DNA of 64,000 bases from Pseudomonas sp. stari2. GTDB taxonomy: Bacteria > Pseudomonadota > Gammaproteobacteria > Pseudomonadales > Pseudomonadaceae. Location of the stretch: NCBI RefSeq assembly GCF_040760005.1, contig NZ_CP099760.1, positions 1,421,501 to 1,485,500 on the forward strand. The letters run 5' to 3'. Position numbers and translations under genes: made by a program. The notes under the pieces were generated by a model. It saw only the letters and a program-made list of their open reading frames with translations, was not told where the DNA came from and made no database searches. Positions within the stretch are counted from its first letter, which is position 1; every line of letters begins with the position of its first letter. Of the stretch, positions 36,009 through 45,431 are shown piece after piece.

Positions 36009-37210
36009 CGCAATAACTCCAGCGCCTGATCCAGCGCTTCAAAGAACCGCTCCAGGTCTTCGGAATCGTTGTACAGCGCCAGCGACACACGGATCGCCCC
36101 GGCCAGTTCAAAGCGTTTGAGTAGCGGCATCGCGCAGTGGTGCCCGGCGCGTACGGCGATGCCCTGTTCGGTCAGCAAGTGCGCCAGATCGGCGTTGTGC
36201 ACCCCTTCGACGACAAAACTGGCCAGCGCCAGTTGCGGCTTGCCCAACAGACGAATGCCGTTGCGGGCGGCGAGGCCACGCAACAGATAATCGTGCAATG
36301 CGGCTTCGTGGGCGGACACGGCACCCAGATCCAGACCCGCGAGGTAGTCGAGCGTCGCACCGAGGCCGATCACGCTGGCAATCGGCGGCGTTCCGGCTTC
36401 GAAACCCAGTGGTGCCGGGCGGAAACGTGCGTCGTGGTAATTGGCCTCCAGCACCATCTCGCCACCGAACTGCCATGGGCGCAGTCGCTCGAGCGCTTCG
36501 TTGCGCCCGAACAGCACGCCGAGGCCATCGGGGCCGTACAGCTTGTGGCTGGAAAACACATAAAAGTCACAACCCAGTGCCTGTACGTCATGCCGGCCGT
36601 GAACCACGCCTTGAGCGCCATCGACCACGGTCAGCGCGTTCTGCGCCTTGGCCATCGCCAGCAGGGCCGGCAAGGGCTGCCAGGCACCGAGCACGTTGGA
36701 CAACTGACTGACCGCCAGCAACCGTGTACGCGGGCTGATCAGGTGAACCGCGGCGGCGAGGTCGATCACCCCGTCATCGTCCAGCGGCAGGATCACCAGT
36801 TGCAGGTCGCGACGTTGTGCCAGTTGCTGCCACGGCAGCAGATTGGCGTGATGCTCCAGGGCGCTGATGACGATTTCATCGCCCGGATGGAAAAGATGTT
36901 CCAGGCCGTTGGCCAGGAGATTCAGCGCACTGGTGGCGCCGTGGGTGAAGATGATCTGCCCGCTGTCACCGGCATTCAGCCACTGGGCAACCTTCAGGCG
37001 ACTGTCCTCGAACGCCTGTGTAGCGTGAGCGCCGGGCAGATGCTGCGCACGGTGCACGTTGGCCGCACCATTGGCGTAGTAATGCGCCAGCGCGTCGAGC
37101 AGGGCCTGGGGCTTTTGCGTGGTGGCGGCGTTGTCCAGGTAAGTCTGGTCTTGCCGTTGCAGGGCGGCGATGGCTGGAAAATCGGCGCGCCAAGGGGAGG
37201 GAATCATCAT
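36005..37210 (-). CDS. csdA: Cysteine desulfurase CsdA
   Basis: A 401-residue PLP enzyme of the SufS/CsdA group (class V aminotransferase fold) that removes sulfur or sulfinate from cysteine or cysteine sulfinate. The PLP Lys is in FSSHKLYGPDGLGVLFG (about residue 215), and the catalytic Cys is in AVRAGHHCAMPLL near residue 345, the RxGHHCA pattern typical of this group. ATG 37210 has a weak AGGG upstream; 37207 is equally possible. It is coupled to csdE. Distinguishing CsdA from SufS rests on the csdE/tcdA context. Confidence 0.88.
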   Translation of the reverse strand: MMIPSPWRADFPAIAALQRQDQTYLDNAATTQKPQALLDALAHYYANGAANVHRAQHLPGAHATQAFEDSRLKVAQWLNAGDSGQIIFTHGATSALNLLANGLEHLFHPGDEIVISALEHHANLLPWQQLAQRRDLQLVILPLDDDGVIDLAAAVHLISPRTRLLAVSQLSNVLGAWQPLPALLAMAKAQNALTVVDGAQGVVHGRHDVQALGCDFYVFSSHKLYGPDGLGVLFGRNEALERLRPWQFGGEMVLEANYHDARFRPAPLGFEAGTPPIASVIGLGATLDYLAGLDLGAVSAHEAALHDYLLRGLAARNGIRLLGKPQLALASFVVEGVHNADLAHLLTEQGIAVRAGHHCAMPLLKRFELAGAIRVSLALYNDSEDLERFFEALDQALELLR

Positions 37211-37253
37211 GCTTTCGAGCCCTGGTGAACTTGGGCGGGTGTACGCCAAACTT

Positions 37254-37281
37254 TGTGGAAGCGAGCAGACTCGCTCCCACA
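37254..37281 (-). repeat. Solitary REP palindrome after dapD
   Basis: TGTGGAAGCGAG and CTCGCTCCCACA form a 12-bp inverted repeat with one imperfect pair and a 4-base loop. It lies 18 bases after the dapD stop and just upstream of csdA. No inverted partner is seen nearby. It matches the REP arms at 8709 and 31715 and could serve as the dapD mRNA 3' end. Confidence 0.8.
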
Positions 37282-37298
37282 GAAGGATGACGCGGCGC

Positions 37299-38333
37299 TT
37301 AGTTGTGAGCGTGCAGCGCTTCGTTCAGTTCGATCGCCGATTTGTGGGTTTTGCATTCCACAGCGCCGGTTTCCGAATTGCGACGGAACAGCAGGTCGGT
37401 CTGACCGGCCAGTTCACGGGCCTTGACCACTTTGACCAGGTTGTTGTGCTCGTCCAGCAGCGCCACCTTGGTGCCGGCGGTCACGTACAGGCCCGACTCG
37501 ACGGTGTTGCGGTCGCCCAACGGAATACCGATACCGGCGTTGGCGCCGATCAGGCAGCCTTCGCCGACCTTGATCACGATGTTGCCGCCGCCCGACAGGG
37601 TGCCCATGGTCGAACAGCCGCCGCCCAGGTCCGAACCCTTGCCGACGAACACGCCAGCGGAGACGCGACCTTCGATCATGCCCGGGCCTTCGGTGCCGGC
37701 GTTGAAGTTGATGAAGCCTTCGTGCATCACGGTGGTGCCTTCGCCCACATAGGCGCCCAGACGCAGACGTGCAGCGTCAGCGATACGCACGCCGGCCGGA
37801 ACCACGTAGTCGGTCATTTTCGGGAACTTGTCCACAGAGAACACTTCCAGCAGCTCGCCGCGCAGACGGGCTTCGAGTTGCAGCTCGGCCAGTTCGCTCA
37901 GGTCGATCGCGCCCTGGCTGGTCCAGGCAACGTTTGGCAACAGCGGGAAGATCCCGGCCAGGCTTACACCGTGCGGCTTGACCAGACGATGGGACAGCAG
38001 GTGGAGCTTCAGGTAAGCCTCTGGCGTGGAGGTCAGTTGCGCGTCTTCGGCCAGCAGGGTGGCGACCAGCGGCTTGTGGCTTTCGGCCAGGCGGGTCAGC
38101 AGCTTGCCTTGTACCGCGTCGATGCCTTTCACGGCTTCTGCCAGTTGCGCAGCCTGGGCTGTGGTGAAGGTGATGGCCTGATTGCCTTCGGTGTAGCCGA
38201 GGATCGGTGCAACAGCGGCGACCAGCTCAGCCGAAGGATTGAGCAGCGGCTGGGCGTAAAACACTTCCAGCCATGCGCCTTGGCGGTTCTGGGTGCCGAC
38301 GCCGAAGGCGATACTGAACAGAGAGTTGGACAT
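37299..38333 (-). CDS. dapD: Tetrahydrodipicolinate N-succinyltransferase
   Basis: DapD succinylates tetrahydrodipicolinate with succinyl-CoA, the first step of the succinylase branch to DAP and lysine. The 344-residue form, longer than the E. coli enzyme, is the one usual in pseudomonads. A left-handed beta-helix is visible from the hexapeptide-like repeats in LGAYVGEGTTVMHEGFI and GCSTMGTLSGGGNIVI. ATG 38333 is preceded by AGAGG at 7 bases. An ArsC-like gene lies 31 bases upstream and is probably co-transcribed. Confidence 0.95.
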   Translation of the reverse strand: MSNSLFSIAFGVGTQNRQGAWLEVFYAQPLLNPSAELVAAVAPILGYTEGNQAITFTTAQAAQLAEAVKGIDAVQGKLLTRLAESHKPLVATLLAEDAQLTSTPEAYLKLHLLSHRLVKPHGVSLAGIFPLLPNVAWTSQGAIDLSELAELQLEARLRGELLEVFSVDKFPKMTDYVVPAGVRIADAARLRLGAYVGEGTTVMHEGFINFNAGTEGPGMIEGRVSAGVFVGKGSDLGGGCSTMGTLSGGGNIVIKVGEGCLIGANAGIGIPLGDRNTVESGLYVTAGTKVALLDEHNNLVKVVKARELAGQTDLLFRRNSETGAVECKTHKSAIELNEALHAHN

Positions 38334-38364
38334 GTGAATACCTCTACAAAAAGTGACGGGCTGC

Positions 38365-38727
38365 TTACTTGAGGGCGGCCGCGTAGATATCTGGCTTGAA
38401 GCCAATCAGGGTTCGGTCACCGAGATCGAGCACCGGGCGCTTGATCATCGAGGGTTGAGCGAGCATCAGTTCGATGGCTTTCGACTGGTCGAGATCGGCT
38501 TTGCGTTCGTCGTCGAGCTTGCGAAAGGTCGTGCCTGCGCGGTTCAACACCGTTTGCCAGCCGTGTTCGTCACACCATTGGGTCAGGTGTTCACGGTCGA
38601 TGCCGGCGGTTTTGTAGTCGTGGAAGTCGTAGCTGACAGCGTGTTCATCGAGCCAGGTGCGCGCCTTCTTCATGGTGTCGCAGGCTTTGATGCCGAAAAG
38701 GTGCAACGTTTTGCTTGAAACGGTCAA
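38365..38727 (-). CDS. ArsC/Spx-family reductase-like protein (YffB type)
   Basis: A 120-residue thioredoxin-fold protein of the ArsC/Spx/YffB group. The N terminus FGIKACDTMKKARTWLDEH carries one Cys in the CxxM position, and KRPVLDLGD near residue 100 is the second family block. It lacks the extra Arg/Cys set of true plasmid arsenate reductases, so arsenate reduction is unproven; glutathione-linked redox activity is a family inference. It starts at TTG 38727, backed by AGGGGG 7 bases upstream. The in-frame ATG far upstream has no support. Confidence 0.85.
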   Translation of the reverse strand: MTVSSKTLHLFGIKACDTMKKARTWLDEHAVSYDFHDYKTAGIDREHLTQWCDEHGWQTVLNRAGTTFRKLDDERKADLDQSKAIELMLAQPSMIKRPVLDLGDRTLIGFKPDIYAAALK

Positions 38728-38909
38728 GGAATCGCCCCCTTTACAGGTGCTGGAGAAAAATGGTGTCGGATTATGCCATGACAAGACGGTTTCGCGGCGC
38801 CGAGGTTGCTTCTGCTGTGGGCGCCTGCGACATAGGTGCAACGGTCAGTCACAGCCTAAGCGGCTAATATGGCAGTTCAACGCTGTCGATTGTCCGGGAT
38901 TTCCGCTTT

Positions 38910-40541
38910 ATGCAAACCGCTTATACCGTCCTGATCCTGCTGATGCTGGTCAGTGTTTCGCGCCTGGTTGGACGGGTGATTCCGATGCCGCTGCCACTGG
39001 TACAGATCGCCGCCGGTGCCTTGCTGGCCTGGCCGACCCTCGGTCTGCACGTGGCCCTTGATCCTGAACTGTTCCTGTTTCTGTTCTTGCCGCCGCTGCT
39101 GTTTTCCGATGGCTGGCGCATGCCCAAGCGTGAACTGTGGCGCTTGCGCGGGCCGGTACTCACGCTGGCGGTCGGCCTGGTGCTGTTTACCGTGGTCGGG
39201 GCCGGTTACTTCATTCACTGGTTGCTGCCGACGATTCCATTGCCGGTGGCCTTCGCGCTGGCGGCGGTGCTGTCCCCGACCGACGCCGTGGCGGTCTCGG
39301 CGATTTCGCAGAACCGCTTGCCCACGCCGCTGATGCACATGCTGCAAGGCGAGGCGTTGATGAACGATGCCTCGGGTCTGGTGACGTTCAAATTCGCGCT
39401 GGTAGCGGCGGTCACCGGTGCGTTTTCTTTGGCCAACGCCAGTCTGACGTTCGTGCTGGTCGCGGTCGGCGGGCTGGCGGTCGGTGTTGCACTCAGTTGG
39501 CTGGTGGGGCGGCTGCGGGCGTGGATGATCGCCCGGGGCTGGGACGATCCGGCGACCCATGTGGTGTTCATGTTGCTGCTGCCGTTTGCCGCTTACGTGC
39601 TGGCTGAGCGGCTCGGCGCGTCGGGCATTCTCTCGGCGGTGGCAGCGGGGATGATGCAGAGCTGGCTCGACCTGCTGCCGCGCCAGACCAGCACCCGTTT
39701 GCTCAACCGCAGCGTCTGGTCGTTGCTGGAGTTTGCTTTCAACGGTTTGATCTTCCTGCTGCTCGGCCTGCAACTGCCGGACATCATCAAGGCTGTGGTC
39801 AGTCACGAAACGTCATTGTGGCCGACGCTGTTCTACCGCTGCCTCGACGTGGTGGCGATTTTCCTGGCGCTGGTGCTGTTGCGTTTCATCTGGGTACAAA
39901 GCATCTGGCGTCTGTCGGTGCTGCTGCGCCGCTTGCGTGGCAAGGGTGAATTGACACAAGTGCCGACTGCCCGTTCGTGCTGGCTGCTGACCGTCGGTGG
40001 GGTGCGCGGTGCGGTGACGTTGGCGGGAGTGATGTCGGTGCCGATGCTGATGGGCAGCGAGGCCTTTCCCGAGCGTGACTTGCTGATCTTCATCGCCGCC
40101 GGGGTGATCCTGATGTCGCTGGTCGCAGCCTGCATCGCCCTGCCGTTGCTGCTGCGTGGAATCCAGAAAAGCCCCGACGACAAGCGCCGACAGGAAGTCC
40201 GCGATGCCTGGCGCAAGACCGCCGAAGCGGCGATCCATGCGTTGGAAGTCGAGGAGGTCAACCCGCAGGATGCTGCGCAAGCGGCACTGTCGGCGGAGCT
40301 CAAGGCGCGGATCATGTCTGAATACCGTCATCAGCTTGAGGTGTTCAACGATTCGGCCGAAGCCCAGGCGCTGGCGTTCCAGATGGATCTGCTTGAACGC
40401 CGTTTGCGCCTCAAGGCCCTGCGCGCGCAACGCCTTGAACTGTACAGCCTCAGCCGTCAGCACCAGATTGGCGATGACGTGTTGCGTGAAGTGTTGGGTG
40501 AGCTCGACCTGAGTGAGGCCAACCTGGGGCAGGTCAAATAG
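38910..40541 (+). CDS. Na+/H+ antiporter (CPA1 family)
   Basis: A 543-residue cation/proton antiporter. About 12 hydrophobic segments fill residues 1-410. Two family signatures are visible: VLSPTDAVAVSAI near residue 130, and GEALMNDASGLV with the ion-binding Asn-Asp pair near residue 150. The last 120 residues are a charged, helical cytoplasmic tail, probably regulatory. It exchanges Na+ (possibly K+) for H+ across the inner membrane. I recall an antiporter gene at this place before dapC in P. aeruginosa (PA3660). It stands alone in its direction. Confidence 0.9.
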   Translation: MQTAYTVLILLMLVSVSRLVGRVIPMPLPLVQIAAGALLAWPTLGLHVALDPELFLFLFLPPLLFSDGWRMPKRELWRLRGPVLTLAVGLVLFTVVGAGYFIHWLLPTIPLPVAFALAAVLSPTDAVAVSAISQNRLPTPLMHMLQGEALMNDASGLVTFKFALVAAVTGAFSLANASLTFVLVAVGGLAVGVALSWLVGRLRAWMIARGWDDPATHVVFMLLLPFAAYVLAERLGASGILSAVAAGMMQSWLDLLPRQTSTRLLNRSVWSLLEFAFNGLIFLLLGLQLPDIIKAVVSHETSLWPTLFYRCLDVVAIFLALVLLRFIWVQSIWRLSVLLRRLRGKGELTQVPTARSCWLLTVGGVRGAVTLAGVMSVPMLMGSEAFPERDLLIFIAAGVILMSLVAACIALPLLLRGIQKSPDDKRRQEVRDAWRKTAEAAIHALEVEEVNPQDAAQAALSAELKARIMSEYRHQLEVFNDSAEAQALAFQMDLLERRLRLKALRAQRLELYSLSRQHQIGDDVLREVLGELDLSEANLGQVK

Positions 40542-40549
40542 AAAAAACG

Positions 40550-41278
40550 TTACTTGGGATAGAGCAATCTCATCAGCCGTTTGTCTTTTTTACTGATCCG
40601 GCGGTTGATCGGTACCTCCCAGTTGCCCACCGTCAATGCGTTTGCCACCGGGTGGTGCATGATCGATTTCCGATCGTAGGAGGTGTAGATCGCGTCCAGT
40701 GTGTCGAAGGACGCGAACAGGTTCCTGTCGACCTGCTCCTCGGTCAGCGGGTTCATTTCGCGATTTTTGTAGAACTCATAAACCCTTGGCTTATCCCACG
40801 GAATATTGGCCTTGGGGTGCTGATGTTCGTGCATCGCACCCAATGCGTGGCCGAATTCGTGGACCACGATTACCTCAAAATCTTCATGCTCCGGTTTGAC
40901 CCCCAGGTTCATGGTGGGATGGTCGGGGTGGATCAACAGTGCATCGGTGCCCAGCATCGAGCTGTTGTTATTGTTCTTTGTTGCAATCCGGATATCGCCT
41001 TTCAAATGTTCGACAAATTCAAACTTCAGGTTGATGTACGGCAACCATTGGTTGGCCGCAGCAACTATCTTGTTCTTGTGGTCGGCGTCAGGTGCATCCA
41101 TGAAAGCTATTTTCAAGGTTCGGCCGTTGGCCCATAGCTTTGAGTAGTTAATGACGGAGCGTTTACGTCGGCTGCCAGTATTTGCGCCTGCATTGGCGGG
41201 GTTTTCATTGATGGCTGCCGTGTAGGCAGTTTGATCATCGGGCCATTGAACAAGTTGGCAATCCAGCAGGTCGTTCAT
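40550..41278 (-). CDS. Astacin-like (M12A) zinc metallopeptidase without signal peptide
   Basis: A 242-residue putative protease. The zinc motif HEFGHALGAMHEHQHP (residues 140-155) is the extended astacin signature HExxHxxGxxHE. The Met-turn reads SIMHH (205-209), with His where astacins have Tyr. There is no signal peptide or lipobox and no long pro-region, so it is either cytoplasmic or exported by a non-Sec route (type I, VI or toxin delivery). The N-terminal 40 residues are polar. It lies in a less GC-rich patch between the antiporter gene and dapC, like an insert. Substrate unknown. Confidence 0.85.
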   Translation of the reverse strand: MNDLLDCQLVQWPDDQTAYTAAINENPANAGANTGSRRKRSVINYSKLWANGRTLKIAFMDAPDADHKNKIVAAANQWLPYINLKFEFVEHLKGDIRIATKNNNNSSMLGTDALLIHPDHPTMNLGVKPEHEDFEVIVVHEFGHALGAMHEHQHPKANIPWDKPRVYEFYKNREMNPLTEEQVDRNLFASFDTLDAIYTSYDRKSIMHHPVANALTVGNWEVPINRRISKKDKRLMRLLYPK

Positions 41279-41446
41279 GTTTACTTCTTCCTTGAAGTTA
41301 AAGTCTTGAGTTTGTTTTAGGCGCAGAGATATGCGCGGCTCAAGACTAACGTCTGACCGGCCGGCAAGTGGGGTAAATAGTTGGAGGATCTGTAACCCGA
41401 TGTATGAGGCGCCCGTGCCGGATTGCCCGACACGAGCGTTCAGGCA

Positions 41447-42646
41447 TTACTTGTGGCGCAGGACGAAATCGCGAATGCGCTCGGCCGCTTCCACGCATTC
41501 CGCCAGCGGCGCGACCAGCGCCATGCGCACACGGCCAGCCCCGGGGTTGACCCCGTCGACATCGCGGGACAGGTACGAACCCGGCACCACGGTCACGTGC
41601 TCTTCGGCATACAGATCACGGCAGAACACCGCGTCGTCACCTTGCACGTTTGGCCACAGGTAGAAGCTGCCGTCCGGACGCTGCACATCCATCACCGGGC
41701 TGAGGATCGCCAGTACGGCATCGAACTTCTCGCGATACAGCGCACGGTTGGCGCGTACATGCACTTCATCATTCCACGCGGCAACGCTGGCCAGTTGGGT
41801 CTGAACCGGCATCGCGCAGCCGTGGTAGGTGCGGTACAGCAGGAAACCCTTGAGGATATCGGCGTCGCCGGCAACGAAACCGGAGCGCAGACCCGGCAGG
41901 TTCGAGCGCTTGGACAGGCTATGGAACACCACGCAGCGCTTGAAATCCTTGCGACCCAGTTCGGCGCAAGCGCTGAGCAGGCCTGGCGGTGGCGTCTGTT
42001 CGTCAAAGTACAGTTCGCTGTAGCACTCGTCGGCGGCGATCACGAAGTCGTATTCGTCGGCCAGGGCGATCAGTTTTTTCAGGACGTCGACCGGAATCAG
42101 CGCGCCGGTCGGGTTGCCTGGCGAACACAGGAACAGGATCTGGCAGCGTTTCCAGATGTCTGGCGATACCGCGTCGAAGTCCGGGTTGAAGCCGTTCTCG
42201 TCCAGGCATGGCAGATAGTGCGGCTTGGCGCCGGCGAGGAACGCCGCGCCTTCGTAGATCTGATAGAACGGGTTCGGGCTGACCACCAGCGCGTCGTCGC
42301 CGCGGTTGACCACGGTTTGGGTGAAGGCGAAGAGCGCTTCACGGGTGCCGTTGACCGGCAGCACGTTGCGCGCCGGGTCGATCCAGCCGCTTGGCACGTT
42401 GAAGCGACGCTCGCACCAGGCGGCGATAGCTTCACGCAGGGCCGGGATGCCGAGGGTGGTCGGGTACACCGCCATCTGATCCAGATTGTTGGCCAGCGCC
42501 TCGGCGACAAAGCTTGGCGAACGGTGTTTCGGCTCGCCGATGGACAGCGCGATCGGGCGCTTGTCCGGGTTTGGCGTGACGCTGCCGAGCAGGGCGCGAA
42601 GCTTTTCGAACGGGTAGGGCTGGAGCTGGGACAGAGCGTTGTTCAT
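41447..42646 (-). CDS. dapC: Succinyldiaminopimelate aminotransferase
   Basis: DapC transfers the amino group that converts N-succinyl-2-amino-6-ketopimelate to N-succinyl-DAP in lysine synthesis. The 399-residue class I aminotransferase has NPTG in FLCSPGNPTGALIP, DECYSE and the PLP Lys in SLSKRSNLPGLRSGF. The family includes other transaminases of similar length; placement directly downstream of glnD, as I recall for P. aeruginosa dapC (PA3659), decides the call. It starts 43 bases after glnD and is probably co-transcribed with it. Confidence 0.88.
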   Translation of the reverse strand: MNNALSQLQPYPFEKLRALLGSVTPNPDKRPIALSIGEPKHRSPSFVAEALANNLDQMAVYPTTLGIPALREAIAAWCERRFNVPSGWIDPARNVLPVNGTREALFAFTQTVVNRGDDALVVSPNPFYQIYEGAAFLAGAKPHYLPCLDENGFNPDFDAVSPDIWKRCQILFLCSPGNPTGALIPVDVLKKLIALADEYDFVIAADECYSELYFDEQTPPPGLLSACAELGRKDFKRCVVFHSLSKRSNLPGLRSGFVAGDADILKGFLLYRTYHGCAMPVQTQLASVAAWNDEVHVRANRALYREKFDAVLAILSPVMDVQRPDGSFYLWPNVQGDDAVFCRDLYAEEHVTVVPGSYLSRDVDGVNPGAGRVRMALVAPLAECVEAAERIRDFVLRHK

Positions 42647-42689
42647 CGGTGCTGGGTCTCGTGCAAAGCGGTTGAATCCGGGCGCTCAG

Positions 42690-45392
42690 TCAAATGCTGA
42701 TGCGCGACAATTTGATATCGGGTTCCTGATTGACGCTGAGCTGCTCGACGATGGCATCCTGCAAACGGCTGCACAGCAGCGGGTCGGACAGCGGCTGATT
42801 GTGGGCGTCGGTGATGAAGAACACGTCTTCCACCCGCTCGCCCAGGGTGGCGATCTTGGCATTCTGCAGCGACAGATCGAACTCCAGGAAAATCCCGCCG
42901 ATCCGTGCCAACAGGCCCGGACGGTCGGGTGCGGTCAGTTCCAGCACCGTCACCGGACGCTGGGCGTCGTTGTGGATCGTCACTTGTGGTGCGAACGCAA
43001 AGTGCTTGAGCTGACGCGGCACCCGACGCTGGATGATGGTCGGGTAGTCGTCCGGGTTGCGCAGGGCTTCGGTCAGGCCGTCGCGGATCTGTTTGACCCG
43101 GGTCGGATTGTCGCCAATGGATTCGCCTTCGGTGTCGAGCACGATGTAGGTGTCGAGGGTGAACTGGCTGCTGGAGGTGATGACCCGGGCGTCGTGAATG
43201 TTCAGGTTGAGCTGATCCATCGCGGCCACGGTCACAGCAAAGAAGTCATGCTGGTCCGGGGCATAAATGAAGATCTGCGTACCGCCCTCGAATTCACGCT
43301 GGGTGGTTTCCTTGATCAGCACCAGCGGTCCGCCGTCGGCCGGCTGCTGGAGAATCGCATCACTGTGCCAGGCCACGTCGCCGGCAGTGTGACGCAGGAA
43401 ATAGTCATCGCCCAGTTGCGCCCACAACTGCTCGACATCGTCCGGGTCGGTGCCGCCGCGCACCAGAATATCCAGCGCTGCGCTCTGGGTCTGGCGGATC
43501 TGTTCTTCGCGATCTACCGGGTTTTCCAGGCCGCGGCGCAGGGCGCGCTTGGTCTCGGTGTAGAGCTGGCGCAACAGGCTTGCGCGCCAGGAGTTCCACA
43601 AGGTCGGGTTGGTCGCGTTGATGTCTGCCACGGTCAGTACGTACAGATAGTCGAGGCGGGTTTCGTCGCCGACAATCTGGGCGAAGTCATGGATCACCTG
43701 CGGGTCGGACAAGTCCTTGCGCTGGGCGGTGGTCGACATCACCAGATGGTTCTGTACCAGCCAGACGATCAGGCGACTGTCCCACACCGGCAGTTGATGG
43801 CGCTGGCAGAACGCCTCGGCATCCACTGCGCCGATATCCGAGTGGTCGCCGTGCCGGCCCTTGCCGATGTCGTGATACAGGCCCGCCATATAGATCAGTT
43901 CGGGTTTCGGCAGCTTGGCCATGAGCTTGGCGGCCAGCGGGAATTTTTCCGACACCTGTGAGTACTGCAATTTGCGCAGGTGTTTGATCAGATTCAGCGT
44001 GTGGGCATCGACCGTATAGATGTGGAACAGGTCGTGCTGCATCTGCCCGACAATGAAACCGAATTCAGGCAGGTAGCGTCCGAGAATGCCGTAGCGGTTC
44101 ATCCGCCGCAGGTTGCGGTGGATGCCGATCTTGCACTTGAACAGTTCGATGAACAGGCTGGTATTGCGGATGTCGTTGCGGAAGTTGTCGTCGATCAGGT
44201 GACGGTTTTCCCGCAGCAGACGAATGGTGTCGGCGCGTACGCCTTTGATTTCCGGCTGCTGGGCCATCAATACGAAGATCTCGAGCATGGCGAACGGCGT
44301 GCGGCGGAACACGTTGTCGTTGCGTGCCTCGATGTAACCGTCGTGTAGCTGGAAACGCGAGTTGATCGGCTGCGGCGGCGCTTCGTCTTCCGGGGCGAGG
44401 ATGACTTCCTCGAAGTGCTGGATGATCAGGTCGCTGAGCTGGGCGATGCTCATCACGACGCGGAAATACTGCTGCATGAAGTTTTCGACGGCCTGCTTGG
44501 CGTCGTCACCTTCAAACCCCAGCAACCCGGCAATGGTGCGCTGGTGATCGAACAGCAGGCGATCTTCGGAGCGGCCGGCCAGCATGTGCAGGGCGTAGCG
44601 CACTTTCCACAGGAATTCCTGAGACGACGCCAGCAGGGCGTTTTCACTCTCGACCAGGAAGCCCTCGCCTGCCAAAGCGCGCAGGTTCAGGGTGCCGTAC
44701 TGGCGCCGGGCGACCCACAGAATCGTCTGAATATCCCGTAGTCCGCCGGGTGAGCCTTTGACGTTGGGTTCCAGGTTGTATTCGGTATCGTTGTACTTGT
44801 GGTGGCGGGCCTTCTGTTCGGCGCGCTTGGCCAGGAAGAACTCCTTGCTCGGCCACATGTGAGCGGTGCTGGTAACGTCCAGCATGCGCTGGCGAAGGCG
44901 TTCGGGGCCGCAGATGGTGCGGCTTTCCATCAGGTTGGTGACCACCGTCAGGTCGGCACGGGCCTCTTCGGCGCATTCGTCAACCGAACGAACGCTCTGA
45001 CCGACTTCCAGGCCGATGTCCCACAACAGCGTGAGAAAACGCTCGATGGAATCGCGGAAGATTTCGTGATCGGCGCTGTCCAGCAGGATCAGCAGGTCGA
45101 TATCGGAATAGGGGTGCAACTCACCGCGACCGTAGCCGCCGACCGCGACCAGCGCGATGTCGGCGTCTTCGCTCCAGTTGAACTGGTCCCAGGCCTTTTG
45201 CAGGATGTTGTCGACGAACCAGGCGCGATCCTCAATCAGTCGCCGGATGTCGCGGCCGCTTCGAAAGCGTGCATCGAGCACTTCGCGGGCCTGGCGGATC
45301 GCCTTCTTGAAGGCGGCGATAGGGCTCGCTTTCAGGGCCAGTTCAGCCTGGAACTGGCCGCGGTCGAAGAGTTCGGGATCCACCTGCGGCAT
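42690..45392 (-). CDS. glnD: [Protein-PII] uridylyltransferase/uridylyl-removing enzyme
   Basis: GlnD senses glutamine and adds or removes UMP on PII (GlnB/GlnK), controlling nitrogen metabolism. The 900-residue protein has all four parts: the nucleotidyltransferase motif [20 protein letters not shown] (around residue 90-110), an HD-domain region with [16 protein letters not shown] near residue 510, and two C-terminal ACT domains, seen in [18 protein letters not shown]. The motifs for both activities are intact. ATG 45392 has AGAAGGAA about 10 bases upstream. It is co-directional with map upstream. Confidence 0.96.
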   Translation of the reverse strand: MPQVDPELFDRGQFQAELALKASPIAAFKKAIRQAREVLDARFRSGRDIRRLIEDRAWFVDNILQKAWDQFNWSEDADIALVAVGGYGRGELHPYSDIDLLILLDSADHEIFRDSIERFLTLLWDIGLEVGQSVRSVDECAEEARADLTVVTNLMESRTICGPERLRQRMLDVTSTAHMWPSKEFFLAKRAEQKARHHKYNDTEYNLEPNVKGSPGGLRDIQTILWVARRQYGTLNLRALAGEGFLVESENALLASSQEFLWKVRYALHMLAGRSEDRLLFDHQRTIAGLLGFEGDDAKQAVENFMQQYFRVVMSIAQLSDLIIQHFEEVILAPEDEAPPQPINSRFQLHDGYIEARNDNVFRRTPFAMLEIFVLMAQQPEIKGVRADTIRLLRENRHLIDDNFRNDIRNTSLFIELFKCKIGIHRNLRRMNRYGILGRYLPEFGFIVGQMQHDLFHIYTVDAHTLNLIKHLRKLQYSQVSEKFPLAAKLMAKLPKPELIYMAGLYHDIGKGRHGDHSDIGAVDAEAFCQRHQLPVWDSRLIVWLVQNHLVMSTTAQRKDLSDPQVIHDFAQIVGDETRLDYLYVLTVADINATNPTLWNSWRASLLRQLYTETKRALRRGLENPVDREEQIRQTQSAALDILVRGGTDPDDVEQLWAQLGDDYFLRHTAGDVAWHSDAILQQPADGGPLVLIKETTQREFEGGTQIFIYAPDQHDFFAVTVAAMDQLNLNIHDARVITSSSQFTLDTYIVLDTEGESIGDNPTRVKQIRDGLTEALRNPDDYPTIIQRRVPRQLKHFAFAPQVTIHNDAQRPVTVLELTAPDRPGLLARIGGIFLEFDLSLQNAKIATLGERVEDVFFITDAHNQPLSDPLLCSRLQDAIVEQLSVNQEPDIKLSRISI

Positions 45393-45431
45393 CGATTGGC
45401 ATTCCTTCTATAGGCTGGGAGCAGTTCCGGA

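Noticed and set aside
38365..38727. Arsenic resistance gene arsC
   Set aside because: It has a single N-terminal Cys and no ars neighbours; it fits the YffB/Spx-like housekeeping group better.
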